Below, piece by piece: positions 17,467 through 26,589 of a stretch of 64,000 nt of DNA. Numbering within the stretch: position 1 is the first letter of the stretch; every line of letters begins with the position of its first letter. Under the pieces are notes generated by a model. The model was not told where the DNA came from and did no database searches. It saw nothing but the letters and a program-made list of their open reading frames with translations. A program made the translations under genes and the position numbers. The stretch comes from Desulfobacteraceae bacterium 4572_130 (GTDB lineage Bacteria; Desulfobacterota; Desulfobacteria; Desulfobacterales; Desulfobacteraceae): the NCBI GenBank assembly GCA_002084425.1, contig NBLN01000010.1, positions 1 through 64,000 on the forward strand. Direction: 5' to 3'.

Positions 17467-18008
17467 TTGTCTTCTCCAAATATCCTGGCGGTTTTTTTAA
17501 GCATTGTGCCGGGAAGTGCTTCAGCAGACTCTTTATCAATGGAATGTACTTTAAAAACTCCTTCCCTATCAGCATTAATTGTAATTGTACCTGGAGTCAG
17601 AGTAATAGAATTAGCCATAGTAACAATTGACATTTCTTTTTTTAATCCAGTTTTTATAACTACTACATGGGGATCAATCATATCTTTCATTCTTGGATGA
17701 AAAACAAGGTATAAAAGGTGAAAGTTAGCTTTAATTATTTCAAAAATAAGCCATGGTATATATTTAAAAAAACGAAACATAATTAATAAAAAATCAGAAT
17801 CAGGATCTGAGAATAAAAGATCCTTAAAAAAGAATGCACATAAAAAACTTGAAAAAAGACCCAAAAAGATAAGCAGAGGTTCAAAATTACCTGAAAGAAT
17901 CACCCACAAACCAAACATTAATATAAAGGTAAGGGAAAAAGATAATATTGATTTAAAAGGTTTGCCAGAAGATTTGTTTTTAAATTCTTTTTTTTCTGAG
18001 ATAGTCAA
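17463..18008 (-). CDS. mrpE: Mrp antiporter subunit E
   Basis: A 181-residue protein with a helical N-terminal region and the MrpE core DPHVVVIKTGLKKEMSIVTMANSITLTPGT, then a soluble C-terminal part. It appears to be the first gene of the operon, which reads mrpE-F-G-mbhD-(mbhE/B)-C-D and then two further antiporter subunits. The start is TTG at 18008, chosen because AAGGA stands 7 bp upstream. Family-1 repeat copy B lies directly upstream. Confidence 0.85.
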   Translation of the reverse strand: MTISEKKEFKNKSSGKPFKSILSFSLTFILMFGLWVILSGNFEPLLIFLGLFSSFLCAFFFKDLLFSDPDSDFLLIMFRFFKYIPWLIFEIIKANFHLLYLVFHPRMKDMIDPHVVVIKTGLKKEMSIVTMANSITLTPGTITINADREGVFKVHSIDKESAEALPGTMLKKTARIFGEDK

Positions 18009-18023
18009 GGCTTAATCCTTAAA

Positions 18024-18120
18024 TTTTTATATGAAAGAACTTATAACTGCTTAATATTCTTTTATGTTTTCTTGTGAGACAAACCAGGAATTAAAAACCA
18101 GATCTGTTTCATGGCAGTTA
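18024..18120 (+). repeat. dispersed repeat family 1, copy B
   Basis: A full-length copy between mrpE and the response-regulator gene. Its last bases, GGCAGTTA, contain the TAA stop codon of the minus-strand response regulator. It fills nearly the whole gap, so any mrpE promoter must lie in or near the element. Confidence 0.8.
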
Positions 18121-18591
18121 TTTGTTAACACTGTATAGTTTACGAAATTTATTAAATGCTTTTTTAAATCTTCCATCTTTGTTTTCAGACTCTGCATTTT
18201 TTTCTACTTCACTATATAATTTTTCCTGTTCAAGTCGGAACTCATAGGCTTTATTAATAGTTTTAATAAGAGAATCCATATCAACTGGTTTTGATAAAAA
18301 TTTAAAAGCATTATATTTGCCGCTTTCCAAAGCATTTTCAATACTTCCATGTCCTGTTAAAACTATGCATGGTAAAAACGGTTGAAGTTTTTTTAATCTT
18401 TTTTGAACTTCAATTCCATCAATTCCCGGCATTTGTAAATCCACCACAGCCACATCAAAATCTTCCTTTGCAGCAAGTTCTACAGCTTCTTCACCAGAAA
18501 AAGTAGTTTTAACTGTAAATCCATCAAGAACAAGTCTTTTAGCCATATATTTTAAAAATGTTTGTTCATCATCAATAAATATGAGTTTCAT
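18118..18591 (-). CDS. single-domain response regulator
   Basis: A 157-residue protein with one receiver domain: acidic pair DDE at residues 6-8, phospho-acceptor Asp in VVDLQMPG near residue 53, Thr in VLTGHG near 81, and Lys in LSKPVD near 103. The C-terminal 35 residues are a charged helix, not an output domain. No histidine kinase lies next to it, so its partner is elsewhere. The stop codon is inside family-1 repeat copy B, suggesting that the element's insertion redefined the end of the gene. Confidence 0.87.
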   Translation of the reverse strand: MKLIFIDDEQTFLKYMAKRLVLDGFTVKTTFSGEEAVELAAKEDFDVAVVDLQMPGIDGIEVQKRLKKLQPFLPCIVLTGHGSIENALESGKYNAFKFLSKPVDMDSLIKTINKAYEFRLEQEKLYSEVEKNAESENKDGRFKKAFNKFRKLYSVNK

Positions 18592-18813
18592 AATTTATTT
18601 TTCTCCCTCTTTTTTAAAAATGGACATGCACTACCAAAGCTTATTATCTAAGTCAATAACAAATCTAAAAAGTAAAAAATATGAAGAAGTAAGTTAGAAT
18701 AAAAACAACAAAATAATTAAGTAAAATCAAATAGATATACTAAATTAATTTTAACTTTATACTTCATGTTTTATAGTTTTAGCCTTATATTTCTTCCCTA
18801 GTTCTTATTGACA

Positions 18814-18909
18814 TTTTTATATGAAAAAATTTATAACCATTTAATATTCTTGTATGTTTCTTTGTAAGGCAAACTAAGAATTAAAAACTAGATCTGTCTT
18901 ATGCTAGTT
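18814..18909 (+). repeat. dispersed repeat family 1, copy C
   Basis: Diverged copy, retaining TTTTTATATGAAA, TTTAATATTCTTGTATG, GTAAGGCAAACTAAGAATTA and ACTAGATCTGTCTTATG in order. The same orientation as copy B, 790 bp away. Confidence 0.75.
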
Positions 18910-18953
18910 ATTGACATCTGTTTATAAAAGCAAGGGATATTTTTATTAGTTAA

Positions 18954-19079
18954 GATAAACTTGTAAAAAGTTTTATATACAAAATGTAGTATTTTTTTAA
19001 GAGCATGGGTGCGTATATGGTATATTAAAGTTTTAAAAAAATATTATATTAAAGTAGATGGTAAGTTTATAATACCATC
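18954..19079. repeat. dispersed repeat family 2, full-length copy
   Basis: About 126 bp with long imperfect inverted arms running inward from GATAAACTTGTAAAAAG on the left and GATGGTATTATAAACTT (reverse complement of the right end). Inside each arm is a TAGTATTTTTTTAA-like block. It matches the 128-bp element at 47707-47834 in length and arrangement. Confidence 0.65.
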
Positions 19080-19296
19080 ACATCACATTAATTAAGATAA
19101 GTAATGAGAGGTTTATACAATCGTTCTATTTTGTTCAAATTTTATAGTGAAGATGTATTTGTAATACCTGAAACCTAAAATTTGGATAATTGATACCGCT
19201 TTTATTTATAGGCATTATTGATAAAAAAACCTGTTTTTTATAAAAATTTAATTGTACAAAGGTCTTATAATATAAGCTTGAGCCTGGAGGTATTAA

Positions 19297-21351
19297 ATGC
19301 TTAAATCAGTTTTTTTAATGGGTGGACTTGGATTTGTTATAGGTGGAATTTTAGCCTTTGCTTCAAAGATATTTTATGTTTATGTTGATCCTAAAATTGT
19401 TGCCATAGAAGATGTGTTGCCAGGAGCAAACTGTGGGGGGTGTGGTTTTCCAGGATGTACTCCAAATGCAGAAGCTATTGTTCAAGGTAAAGCATCAGCA
19501 GATTCATGTGTTGCAGCAGGTCCTGATGTTGCCATTGCAATTGCAGAACTTATGGGTGTATCTCTTGAAGAAAAAGAACCTGAATTTGCTCTTTCTTCCT
19601 GTTATTACAGTAAACAAGATGCAGATATTAAATATCTTTATGATGGAATAAAAGATTGCAGAGCTGCATCTATTATGTCTGGTGGCATGAAAGTTTGTAA
19701 TATTGGTTGTCTTGGACTTGGAACATGTGTAACAGCTTGTCTTTTTGGTGCTCTTTCAATGGGAGAAAATGGTCTTCCTAAAGTTAACGAAGAAAAATGC
19801 ACAGGATGTGGAGCATGTGAAAAAATATGTCCTAAAAATATTATTAAACTTACATCTATTACAAGAAGAATTATTCGTGAATATACTGAGGATGAATGTG
19901 TAACTCCATGTCAAAGAGCATGCCCCACAGGTATTGATATTAGAAAATATATTAATCTCATAAAAAATGGAGATAATAAAGGAGCACTTCAGGTAATTAA
20001 AGAAAGAAATCCTTTTCCATCTGTTATTGGAAGAATATGCCCTGCTTTTTGCGAGGTTGAATGCAGAAGGCAGCTTGTTGATGAACCTGTTGCGATAAAT
20101 CATTTAAAGCGATTTGTCAGTGATATTGAAATAAAACTTGGGAAAAGAGTTTTTCCATATAAAGCTCCAGACACAGGAAAAAAAATTGCTGTTCTTGGTG
20201 GAGGCGTAGAAGGACTATCTGCTGCATTTTTTACAGCAAGGCTTGGGCATGAGCCCACAGTATTTGAAACAACTTCTATTCTTGGTGGACTTTTAAGATT
20301 TGCAATTTCTGAATATAGACTTCCCCAGCATATTCTTGATTGGGATATTCAAGGAATTATTGAAATGGGAGTTAAGGTTAAAACAGATGTTAAAGTTGGA
20401 AAAGATATGTCTTTATCATCTTTTTTTAAATCTGGTTTTGACGCAGTTTTTACAGCAACAGGGGGATGGGATAATAGGCTTGTCAGGGATGAAATATCAG
20501 ATATAGTAAATATTTTTCCAGGAGGATATCTTTTAATTGATGTGCTTCGGAATAATATTAAAAATGAAAAAAATATTTCCTGGGGAAAAAATGTTGTAAT
20601 TGCAGGTGATGATATTATTATTTCTGATGCAATTAAGATTTGTATGGAATTTGGTACAGAATCCATTACAATTATATCAAGAAAGACAAAGGGAAATTCA
20701 TGTTTTAATAATTCACAATTTACTGTAAACAATAAAACTAAAATAATATATAATGCTGGAATAACAAAAATTTGTGGCAAGGAGGATAATCTAACTAATA
20801 TTGAATGCACAGATCTTACAACCGGAAATATAAGTGTTGTTAATGCTGATACTTTGGTAGTTACTTCTGGTAGATTTCCTGAATTTATTTTTACTAAAAC
20901 TAAAATATCTGATAATGAAGCTTCTGAATTAGACTTGGATTCTATACCATTAAAATGGGAAGGTGTTGAAATCCATAAGGATCCTGCAAATATACAAGAG
21001 CTTGGACTTTTATCAAATAGTGATATGATAAGTGGTTATAGTGCTGCTGTTAAAGCAATAAATGGTGGTCGTAAAGCTGCTGCAACAATTCATAATCTTA
21101 TCTATGGTATATCTTTGGAACATCCTTTAAATTTTATCACTAAATATTCTTATCTTCAAAAAGTTGATTGCCTTAAAAATGTTAAAGTATCACCAAGAAA
21201 TATTATGCCTGTATTTAATGATATTAAGGCAGAACCACAACATGAATTTTTACAGGGTTTTACTAGTGAAATGGCTCAGAAAGAATCTGAACGATGTCTG
21301 AAATGCGGATTGATTTGCTATGAACAATCACAACATAGCTCTGCTGCTTGA
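19297..21351 (+). CDS. RnfB-like Fe-S protein fused to a GltD-like FAD oxidoreductase domain
   Basis: A 684-residue two-part protein. Residues 1-190 match RnfB: an N-terminal membrane anchor (FVIGGILAFASKIFYV), the cluster motif NCGGCGFPGC, then a ferredoxin motif CTGCGACEKICP. Residues 200-675 match the glutamate-synthase small-subunit/NfnB fold: Fe-S motifs CVTPCQRACP and GRICPAFCEVEC, FAD motif VLGGGVEGLSAAF, and a C-terminal RCLKCGLICYE motif. The second dinucleotide site (VVIAGDDIIISDA) and the usual GD near the end are degenerate, so NAD(P)H binding is doubtful. No rnfCDGEA genes are nearby. It may link ferredoxin to a membrane partner. Confidence 0.8.
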   Translation: MLKSVFLMGGLGFVIGGILAFASKIFYVYVDPKIVAIEDVLPGANCGGCGFPGCTPNAEAIVQGKASADSCVAAGPDVAIAIAELMGVSLEEKEPEFALSSCYYSKQDADIKYLYDGIKDCRAASIMSGGMKVCNIGCLGLGTCVTACLFGALSMGENGLPKVNEEKCTGCGACEKICPKNIIKLTSITRRIIREYTEDECVTPCQRACPTGIDIRKYINLIKNGDNKGALQVIKERNPFPSVIGRICPAFCEVECRRQLVDEPVAINHLKRFVSDIEIKLGKRVFPYKAPDTGKKIAVLGGGVEGLSAAFFTARLGHEPTVFETTSILGGLLRFAISEYRLPQHILDWDIQGIIEMGVKVKTDVKVGKDMSLSSFFKSGFDAVFTATGGWDNRLVRDEISDIVNIFPGGYLLIDVLRNNIKNEKNISWGKNVVIAGDDIIISDAIKICMEFGTESITIISRKTKGNSCFNNSQFTVNNKTKIIYNAGITKICGKEDNLTNIECTDLTTGNISVVNADTLVVTSGRFPEFIFTKTKISDNEASELDLDSIPLKWEGVEIHKDPANIQELGLLSNSDMISGYSAAVKAINGGRKAAATIHNLIYGISLEHPLNFITKYSYLQKVDCLKNVKVSPRNIMPVFNDIKAEPQHEFLQGFTSEMAQKESERCLKCGLICYEQSQHSSAA

Positions 21352-21842
21352 TATATTTTTTATTAAAAACTAGTACGATAAAGGTATATAATTTTTTTAA
21401 ACAAGATTTGGACAAAAATTATTGTGGTATAAACTAGAACCTAAGAAAAACACAAAAGAATATAATGTATTTTTTTTCATTGCCAGGCTGAAGCCTGGCA
21501 ATTCTTATATACATGCTTCAGTGTCATACCTGCCTATATTGGGTTTTATCTAGATATTTTTGGTTGTTAGTAAAGACTGATCAACTAAAGATAAAACATT
21601 TTATATAAGACCTTTATACAAACTAATTTTTTATAAAAATGCTTTAAAAAACATAAAATATCTTTTTCTAATTTTTAATTTAAAAAATGTTTGTAAATGC
21701 CTATTCACTATCAAATTTGAATAAAAGCAATCATTTTGTAAAATTTTCTATATGTGTTTAGCTTGTGAATTAGTGTTATCCTGATTAAATGTTATAATAA
21801 TATGCTTTAAAAATATTTATCATAAGCAAATGAGGAGAATTT
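21352..21842. other. 491-bp intergenic region
   Basis: No gene is supported. It has a hairpin at 21479-21502 with 11-bp arms (ATTGCCAGGCT) and a 2-base loop but no T run, a family-3 repeat copy at 21619-21712, and the upstream region of trpB2. Confidence 0.5.
21619..21712. repeat. dispersed repeat family 3, copy 1
   Basis: Matches 59237-59331 over about 95 bp: TTTTTTATAAAAA, AAAACATAAAATAT, TTTAATTTAAAAAATGTTTG and GTAAATGCCT occur in the same order. The ends are imperfect inverted repeats (CAAATGCATT-like and AATATTTGTAAATG-like). Confidence 0.55.
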
Positions 21843-23219
21843 ATGGATACTAAAAAGATTTTTTTAAATGAATCAGAATTACCAAGGCAATGGTATAATA
21901 TTATGGCAGATTTGCCAACGCCAGTGGAACCGCCATTACATCCAGGAACAGGACAACCTCTAAATCCTAATGATCTAGAAGCAATTTTTCCAATGCCATT
22001 AATTGAACAGGAAATGAGTCAGGAAAGATGGATTGATATTCCAGAACCTGTTTTTGAAAAATATCTTATGTGGCGTCCTTCTCCTCTTTATAGGGCATAT
22101 TCTCTGGAAAAACATCTTGATACTCCTGCAAAAATTTACTTTAAAAATGAAGGAGTAAGTCCAGCTGGAAGTCATAAACCAAACACAGCTCTGGCACAGG
22201 CTTATTATAATAAGATATCAGGAACTAAAAAGATTTATACTGAAACAGGTGCAGGACAATGGGGTAGTGCACTTTCATTTTGTTGTGCTCAATTTGGACT
22301 GGAATGTAAAGTTTATATGGTAAAAATTAGTTTTAACCAAAAACCATATCGTAGAATGATGATGGAAACTTGGGGAGCTGAATGTGTTGGAAGTCCCAGC
22401 TCAGAAACTGCTTCTGGCAGAGCTATGTTGGCAAAAGATCCAGATTCTCCAGGTAGTCTGGGAATGGCAATTAGTGAAGCAGTGGAAAGAGCAGTGCAGG
22501 AAGAAACTTCTAAATATGCCTTAGGAAGTGTTTTAAATCATGTTATGCTTCATCAAACTGTTATTGGTTTGGAAACACAAAAACAAATGGAAATAGCTGG
22601 AGATTATCCAGATATTATTATTGGATGTTCTGGTGGTGGAAGTAATTTTGCAGGTTTAATACTTCCCTATGTAAAAGATAAAATTGAAGGTAAAGAAATA
22701 GAGATTATTGGTGTTGAACCTAATTCATGTCCAACTATGACAAGGGGTAAATTTGCCTATGATTTTGGAGATCTTGCTCAATTAACACCTCTTTTGCCCA
22801 TGCATACGCTTGGACATAATTTTGTACCGGCAGCAATTCATGCTGGTGGACTTCGCTATCACGGCATGTCACCTATTATTAGTCAACTTTTAATTAGTAA
22901 TTTAATTCAAAGTAAGGCAATTCCACAAATTGAAACTTTTGAATCAGGTATAACCTTTGCAAAAACAGAAGGTTTTATAAGTGCTCCTGAAACAAATCAT
23001 GCAGTAGCAATGACCATAAGAGAAGCTCTAAAAGCTAAAGAGGAAGGAAAGGAAAAAGTTATTTTATTTAACTGGAGTGGTCATGGCCTAGTAGATTTAG
23101 CTGCTTATGATGATTTTAATAAAGGAAAACTTTCTGATTATAAGCTGTCTGATGATATAATTCAAAATGCTTTAAAAGATATTGAATCACTACCTAAGCC
23201 TAAGCAATTTAAAGAGTAA
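21843..23219 (+). CDS. trpB2: tryptophan synthase beta-like protein (TrpB2 type)
   Basis: A 458-residue fold-type II PLP enzyme. The PLP lysine is in [13 protein letters not shown] near residue 112, and [11 protein letters not shown] near residue 262 binds the phosphate. The long N-terminal section ([17 protein letters not shown]) and total length identify the TrpB2 branch rather than TrpB1. TrpB2 makes tryptophan from indole and serine. No trpA or other trp genes are adjacent, so it may salvage indole. Ribosome site GAGGAG; a strong terminator follows at 23248. Confidence 0.88.
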   Translation: MDTKKIFLNESELPRQWYNIMADLPTPVEPPLHPGTGQPLNPNDLEAIFPMPLIEQEMSQERWIDIPEPVFEKYLMWRPSPLYRAYSLEKHLDTPAKIYFKNEGVSPAGSHKPNTALAQAYYNKISGTKKIYTETGAGQWGSALSFCCAQFGLECKVYMVKISFNQKPYRRMMMETWGAECVGSPSSETASGRAMLAKDPDSPGSLGMAISEAVERAVQEETSKYALGSVLNHVMLHQTVIGLETQKQMEIAGDYPDIIIGCSGGGSNFAGLILPYVKDKIEGKEIEIIGVEPNSCPTMTRGKFAYDFGDLAQLTPLLPMHTLGHNFVPAAIHAGGLRYHGMSPIISQLLISNLIQSKAIPQIETFESGITFAKTEGFISAPETNHAVAMTIREALKAKEEGKEKVILFNWSGHGLVDLAAYDDFNKGKLSDYKLSDDIIQNALKDIESLPKPKQFKE

Positions 23220-23247
23220 ATCTAAAAAAATAATCTAAATAATAATA

Positions 23248-23290
23248 AAGAAAGGGCAATCGTAATAGATTGTCCTTTCTTATTTTTTCT
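23248..23290 (+). terminator. Rho-independent terminator after trpB2
   Basis: A near-perfect 14-bp stem, AAGAAAGGGCAATC pairing with GATTGTCCTTTCTT around a 6-base loop, followed by ATTTTTTCT. It begins about 30 bp after the stop codon. Confidence 0.85.
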
Positions 23291-23297
23291 AATTTTT

Positions 23298-23362
23298 GGT
23301 TATTGGTTTTTCTTACAACGAAATATAAAAAAATATTAAATAGTTATTCTTTTATATAAATT
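23298..23362 (-). repeat. dispersed repeat family 1, copy D (partial, inverted)
   Basis: The reverse orientation of the family, retaining TTTTTCTTACAACGAAATAT, AAAATATTAAATAGTTAT and TCTTTTATATAAA. The GATCTG end is missing. It lies between the trpB2 terminator and the next small gene. Confidence 0.65.
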
Positions 23363-23396
23363 CCATTAGATTTTAAAAAAAAATTGGATGTTTTTT

Positions 23397-23678
23397 ATGA
23401 GTGATCAAATTTTACCGTCAAAAGATGATTTTACCAAAGACAATTTGATTAGATGGTGTCCCAAATTAGGACAGCAAATTGCCTTTTCCTATTGTTGTAT
23501 GGAAAATTCAGGACTTCCCTGTTTTAGATCCATTAACTGCTGGTTTGAATATTTTGATGTTAAAAAATATTTTAAGGAAAAATTAACCAGAGACCAGTGG
23601 GAACAAGTGTTTAATACAAAGTATAATCCAAAAATGCTTTCTCTTATGGAATTAATTGAACAAGCTAAAAAAAAATAA
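23397..23678 (+). CDS. small Cys-containing protein, unknown function
   Basis: A 93-residue soluble protein starting MSDQILPSKDDF. Central cysteines in RWCPKLG, SYCCMENSG, LPCFRSI and NCWFEYF are spaced like metal or cluster ligands, but no established motif is matched. The ATG at 23397 is chosen over 23388. The ribosome site is weak. Codon use fits the neighbours. No firm family assignment. Confidence 0.6.
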   Translation: MSDQILPSKDDFTKDNLIRWCPKLGQQIAFSYCCMENSGLPCFRSINCWFEYFDVKKYFKEKLTRDQWEQVFNTKYNPKMLSLMELIEQAKKK

Positions 23679-23788
23679 CTGGGATAACCAAACAAAATTA
23701 TTAGTATCTGGACCACAACACAGAATAAAATACTTATAAAAACTAAGAAATTTTAACTAACACAGCTTATTAAACACTCCCCCAAATA

Positions 23789-25363
23789 ATGAATTTAACA
23801 AATAGAATAATACATTTTATAAAATATTTTCCTGCATGTTTCAGTGGATTTATTTTAACTATGTCCTTTCCTAAAATTTCTTTTTCTTTACTTGCATGGA
23901 TAGGTCTTGTTCCTCTTTTAATTTCAATTTCCAAAATGAATCGTAAACAATCCTTTTATGCAGGGCTTCTAACTGGAATGTGTCATTTTCTGTCCCTTTT
24001 ATATTGGATAACTCCTACAGTTCAAACCTATGGAAATCTTCCGCTGTTTCTAGCATTTCCTATTCTTGTACTTTTATCGTTTTATCTCAGTCTTTATCTG
24101 GGCATTTTTACTCTGATTTTTAAGTCATTTAAACAAAATTCCATTTTAACACCTTTTAAAGCAGCAGCTTTATGGACAAGCCTTGAGTATATTCGTTCAT
24201 TTTGTTTTACAGGATTTCCATGGGGTAGTATTGGATATTCTCAATATATGCAGATTGATCTTATTCAAGTTGCTGATATTACAGGGATATATGGAATTTC
24301 ATTTCTTATTGTTCTTTTTAATTCAGGGGTTTGTGCAAGTTTTTTCATGGTTGGATTTTATAATAAAAAAGTAAGAATTAAAAAAATCATTTCACTTTTT
24401 TTTTGTATTTTTTTTATTATAGGAGCAGTATTAATTTATGGCAAAATCAGATTGCAAGATATTGATAAAGCAATTTTAAAAGCTCCCAGAAAAAATATAA
24501 CTGTTGTCCAGGGCAATATCAGTCAGCATGTTAAATGGGATAAATCATTTAAAGAAAACATAGTAAAAAAATATTGTAATCTTTTTCAAAATATCAGCCA
24601 TAATAATATTAATGAAACTACAGATCTTGTTATATTGCCTGAAACTGCTTTACCATTTTATTATCTTAATAATAAAAAACTTTCTAGTATTGTTAATAAG
24701 TGCATAAAAAAAACTCAAACATCTTTTTTGCTGGGAAGTCCTGCTTTTGAATATAAAAATAACAAGGCAATTTTTTATAATAGAGCTTATATGATAAATA
24801 AATCTGGTGTTATAACAGGAAAATACGATAAAATTCATCTTGTTCCTTTTGGAGAATATGTTCCTTTGGAAGATTATTTTTTTTTTCTTGGCAAAATTAT
24901 AACTCACGCAGGAAATTTTTCTTCAGGAGAAAAAAATATTCAACCTTTAATATTTAAAGATACAAACTTAGGAGTTTTAATTTGTTTTGAAATCATATTT
25001 CCTGAACTTTCTGCTGACATTGTAAAAAATGGAGCAGATATTCTTGTAACTATTACAAATGATGCATGGTTTGGCTTTAGCTCTGCTCCTTTACAGCATT
25101 TTTCAATGTCAGTATTTAGAGCTGTTGAAAATAGAAGAGCTTTAGTAAGGTCTGCTAATACAGGAATAAGCGGTTTTATAGATCCTGTAGGAAGAGTTAT
25201 ACAAAGAACAAACCTGTTTAAAGAGCAGGTAATAACTAAATCTGTTCCATGCTTAAAACTTAAAAGTTTTTACACTTATTATAAAGATGTGTTTGCCAAA
25301 GGTTGTATTATTATAAGTTTAATAATGATTGTGTTTTCATTGTTTAATAGAAAAAATAGCTAA
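23789..25363 (+). CDS. lnt: apolipoprotein N-acyltransferase
   Basis: Catalyses the last step of lipoprotein maturation, N-acylation of the diacylglyceryl-cysteine, in the inner membrane. The 524 residues comprise about six N-terminal helices and a nitrilase-like periplasmic domain with the Glu-Lys-Cys triad: Glu in LPETALPF near 284, Lys in KYDKIHLVPFGEYVP near 346, and Cys in LICFEIIFPE near 398. A last helix is at the C-terminus. prfB begins 62 bp later and may be co-transcribed, an arrangement often seen in Deltaproteobacteria. Confidence 0.92.
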   Translation: MNLTNRIIHFIKYFPACFSGFILTMSFPKISFSLLAWIGLVPLLISISKMNRKQSFYAGLLTGMCHFLSLLYWITPTVQTYGNLPLFLAFPILVLLSFYLSLYLGIFTLIFKSFKQNSILTPFKAAALWTSLEYIRSFCFTGFPWGSIGYSQYMQIDLIQVADITGIYGISFLIVLFNSGVCASFFMVGFYNKKVRIKKIISLFFCIFFIIGAVLIYGKIRLQDIDKAILKAPRKNITVVQGNISQHVKWDKSFKENIVKKYCNLFQNISHNNINETTDLVILPETALPFYYLNNKKLSSIVNKCIKKTQTSFLLGSPAFEYKNNKAIFYNRAYMINKSGVITGKYDKIHLVPFGEYVPLEDYFFFLGKIITHAGNFSSGEKNIQPLIFKDTNLGVLICFEIIFPELSADIVKNGADILVTITNDAWFGFSSAPLQHFSMSVFRAVENRRALVRSANTGISGFIDPVGRVIQRTNLFKEQVITKSVPCLKLKSFYTYYKDVFAKGCIIISLIMIVFSLFNRKNS

Positions 25364-25425
25364 GTAAAATACTTAAACAAACCAGATGGAGAATTTTTAG
25401 ACCCCATTTAAAAGGATAATTTAAT

Positions 25426-26527
25426 ATGGCACTGGAAACAAAACAAAATATAATATCTTTTTATGAAAAAATAGAACAACTTAAGGAGTATCTTTGACCT
25501 TCCTTATAAAGAAAATAGATTAAAGGAAATTGAATTTTTCATGTCAAAGGAAAATTTTTGGGATAATCATGAAAAAGCTACAAAATTGTTAAAAGAGCGA
25601 ACCAGAATTTCTGAAACAATTGAAACATGGAATTTTATATATAAAGAATTAAAAGATGCTGATATTTTGTTTGAACTTGCTTTGGAAGAATCTGATAAAG
25701 ATGCTGAAAAAGATGTGGAAAATCAACTTAATAAACTTGAAAAAAGAATTAAAAATTTTTCTTTAGATATTATGCTTGATAATGAAGATGATACAAAAAA
25801 TGCTATAATATCTATAAATGCAGGTGCAGGTGGTACAGATTCTCAGGATTGGGCTGAAAAATTATTTAGAATGTATTCTAGATGGATAGATAAAAAAGAT
25901 TATAAATTTAGATTAATTGATTATCAACAAGGTGATGAAGCAGGTATTAAAAGTGTAACTTTTAGTGTATCAGGTATAAATTGTTATGGATTTATGAAGG
26001 TAGAATCAGGAGTACATAGGCTTGTCCGTATATCTCCATTTAATGCCAGCGGTAAAAGGCATACATCATTTACATCTGTTTTTGTTTATCCTGAAGTAAA
26101 AGATGAAATAACAATAAATATTGATGAAAAAGATTTAAGGATTGATGTTTACAGAGCAAGCGGGGCAGGGGGACAGCATATAAACAAAACAAGCAGTGCA
26201 GTTCGTATAACTCATATTCCAAGTGGTGTTGTAGCCCAATGTCAGCAGGAGTCATCTCAACATAGAAATAAAGAAATTGCTATGAAAGTCCTTTGCTCAA
26301 GGCTTTACCAGATTGAAAAGCAAAAACAAAATCAAAAAATGCAGGACTTACATGATGGTAAAGATGATATTGCTTGGGGCAGCCAGATAAGATCCTATGT
26401 TCTGCATCCTTATAGAATGGTAAAAGATCATAGAACAGATTTTGAAATTGGTGATGTAGATAAAGTTTTAAATGGCAATCTTGATGACCTTATTGAAAAT
26501 GTACTTCTTTCTGGAAAAATCAAATAA
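25426..26527 (+). CDS. prfB: peptide chain release factor 2 (programmed +1 frameshift)
   Basis: Recognises UGA and UAA stop codons. The gene is in two frames: ATG at 25426 to CTT at 25492-25494, then a +1 shift past T25495 to GAC and on to 26527, giving 366 residues, the usual RF2 length. The shift site CTTTGAC and an upstream AGGAG are those of known prfB autoregulation: RF2 scarcity at the UGA favours the shift. Functional motifs are SPF (RISPFNASG) and GGQ (ASGAGGQHINKTSSAV). AAAGGA precedes the first ATG. Confidence 0.95.
25484..25498 (+). promoter_or_regulatory. prfB +1 programmed frameshift site
   Basis: Internal Shine-Dalgarno-like AGGAG, three bases, then CTTTGAC with an in-frame UGA. 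This is the standard recoding signal that regulates RF2 synthesis. Confidence 0.93.
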
Positions 26528-26589
26528 AAAAACAAAAATATACAACTATGAACACATAAATAAAGATAAATTCAAAAAATTATTTTTAT

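Larger units (their letters stand above)
18592..19296. other. 705-bp intergenic region with two repeat elements
   Basis: No gene is supported. It holds family-1 copy C (18814-18909), a full-length family-2 copy (18954-19079), and the promoter regions of the divergent response regulator and RnfB-GltD fusion genes. Confidence 0.6.

Noticed and set aside
21479-21502. Strong hairpin as a terminator of the RnfB-GltD gene
   Set aside because: No T run follows on either strand in the right place; the hairpin is real but its role is unclear.
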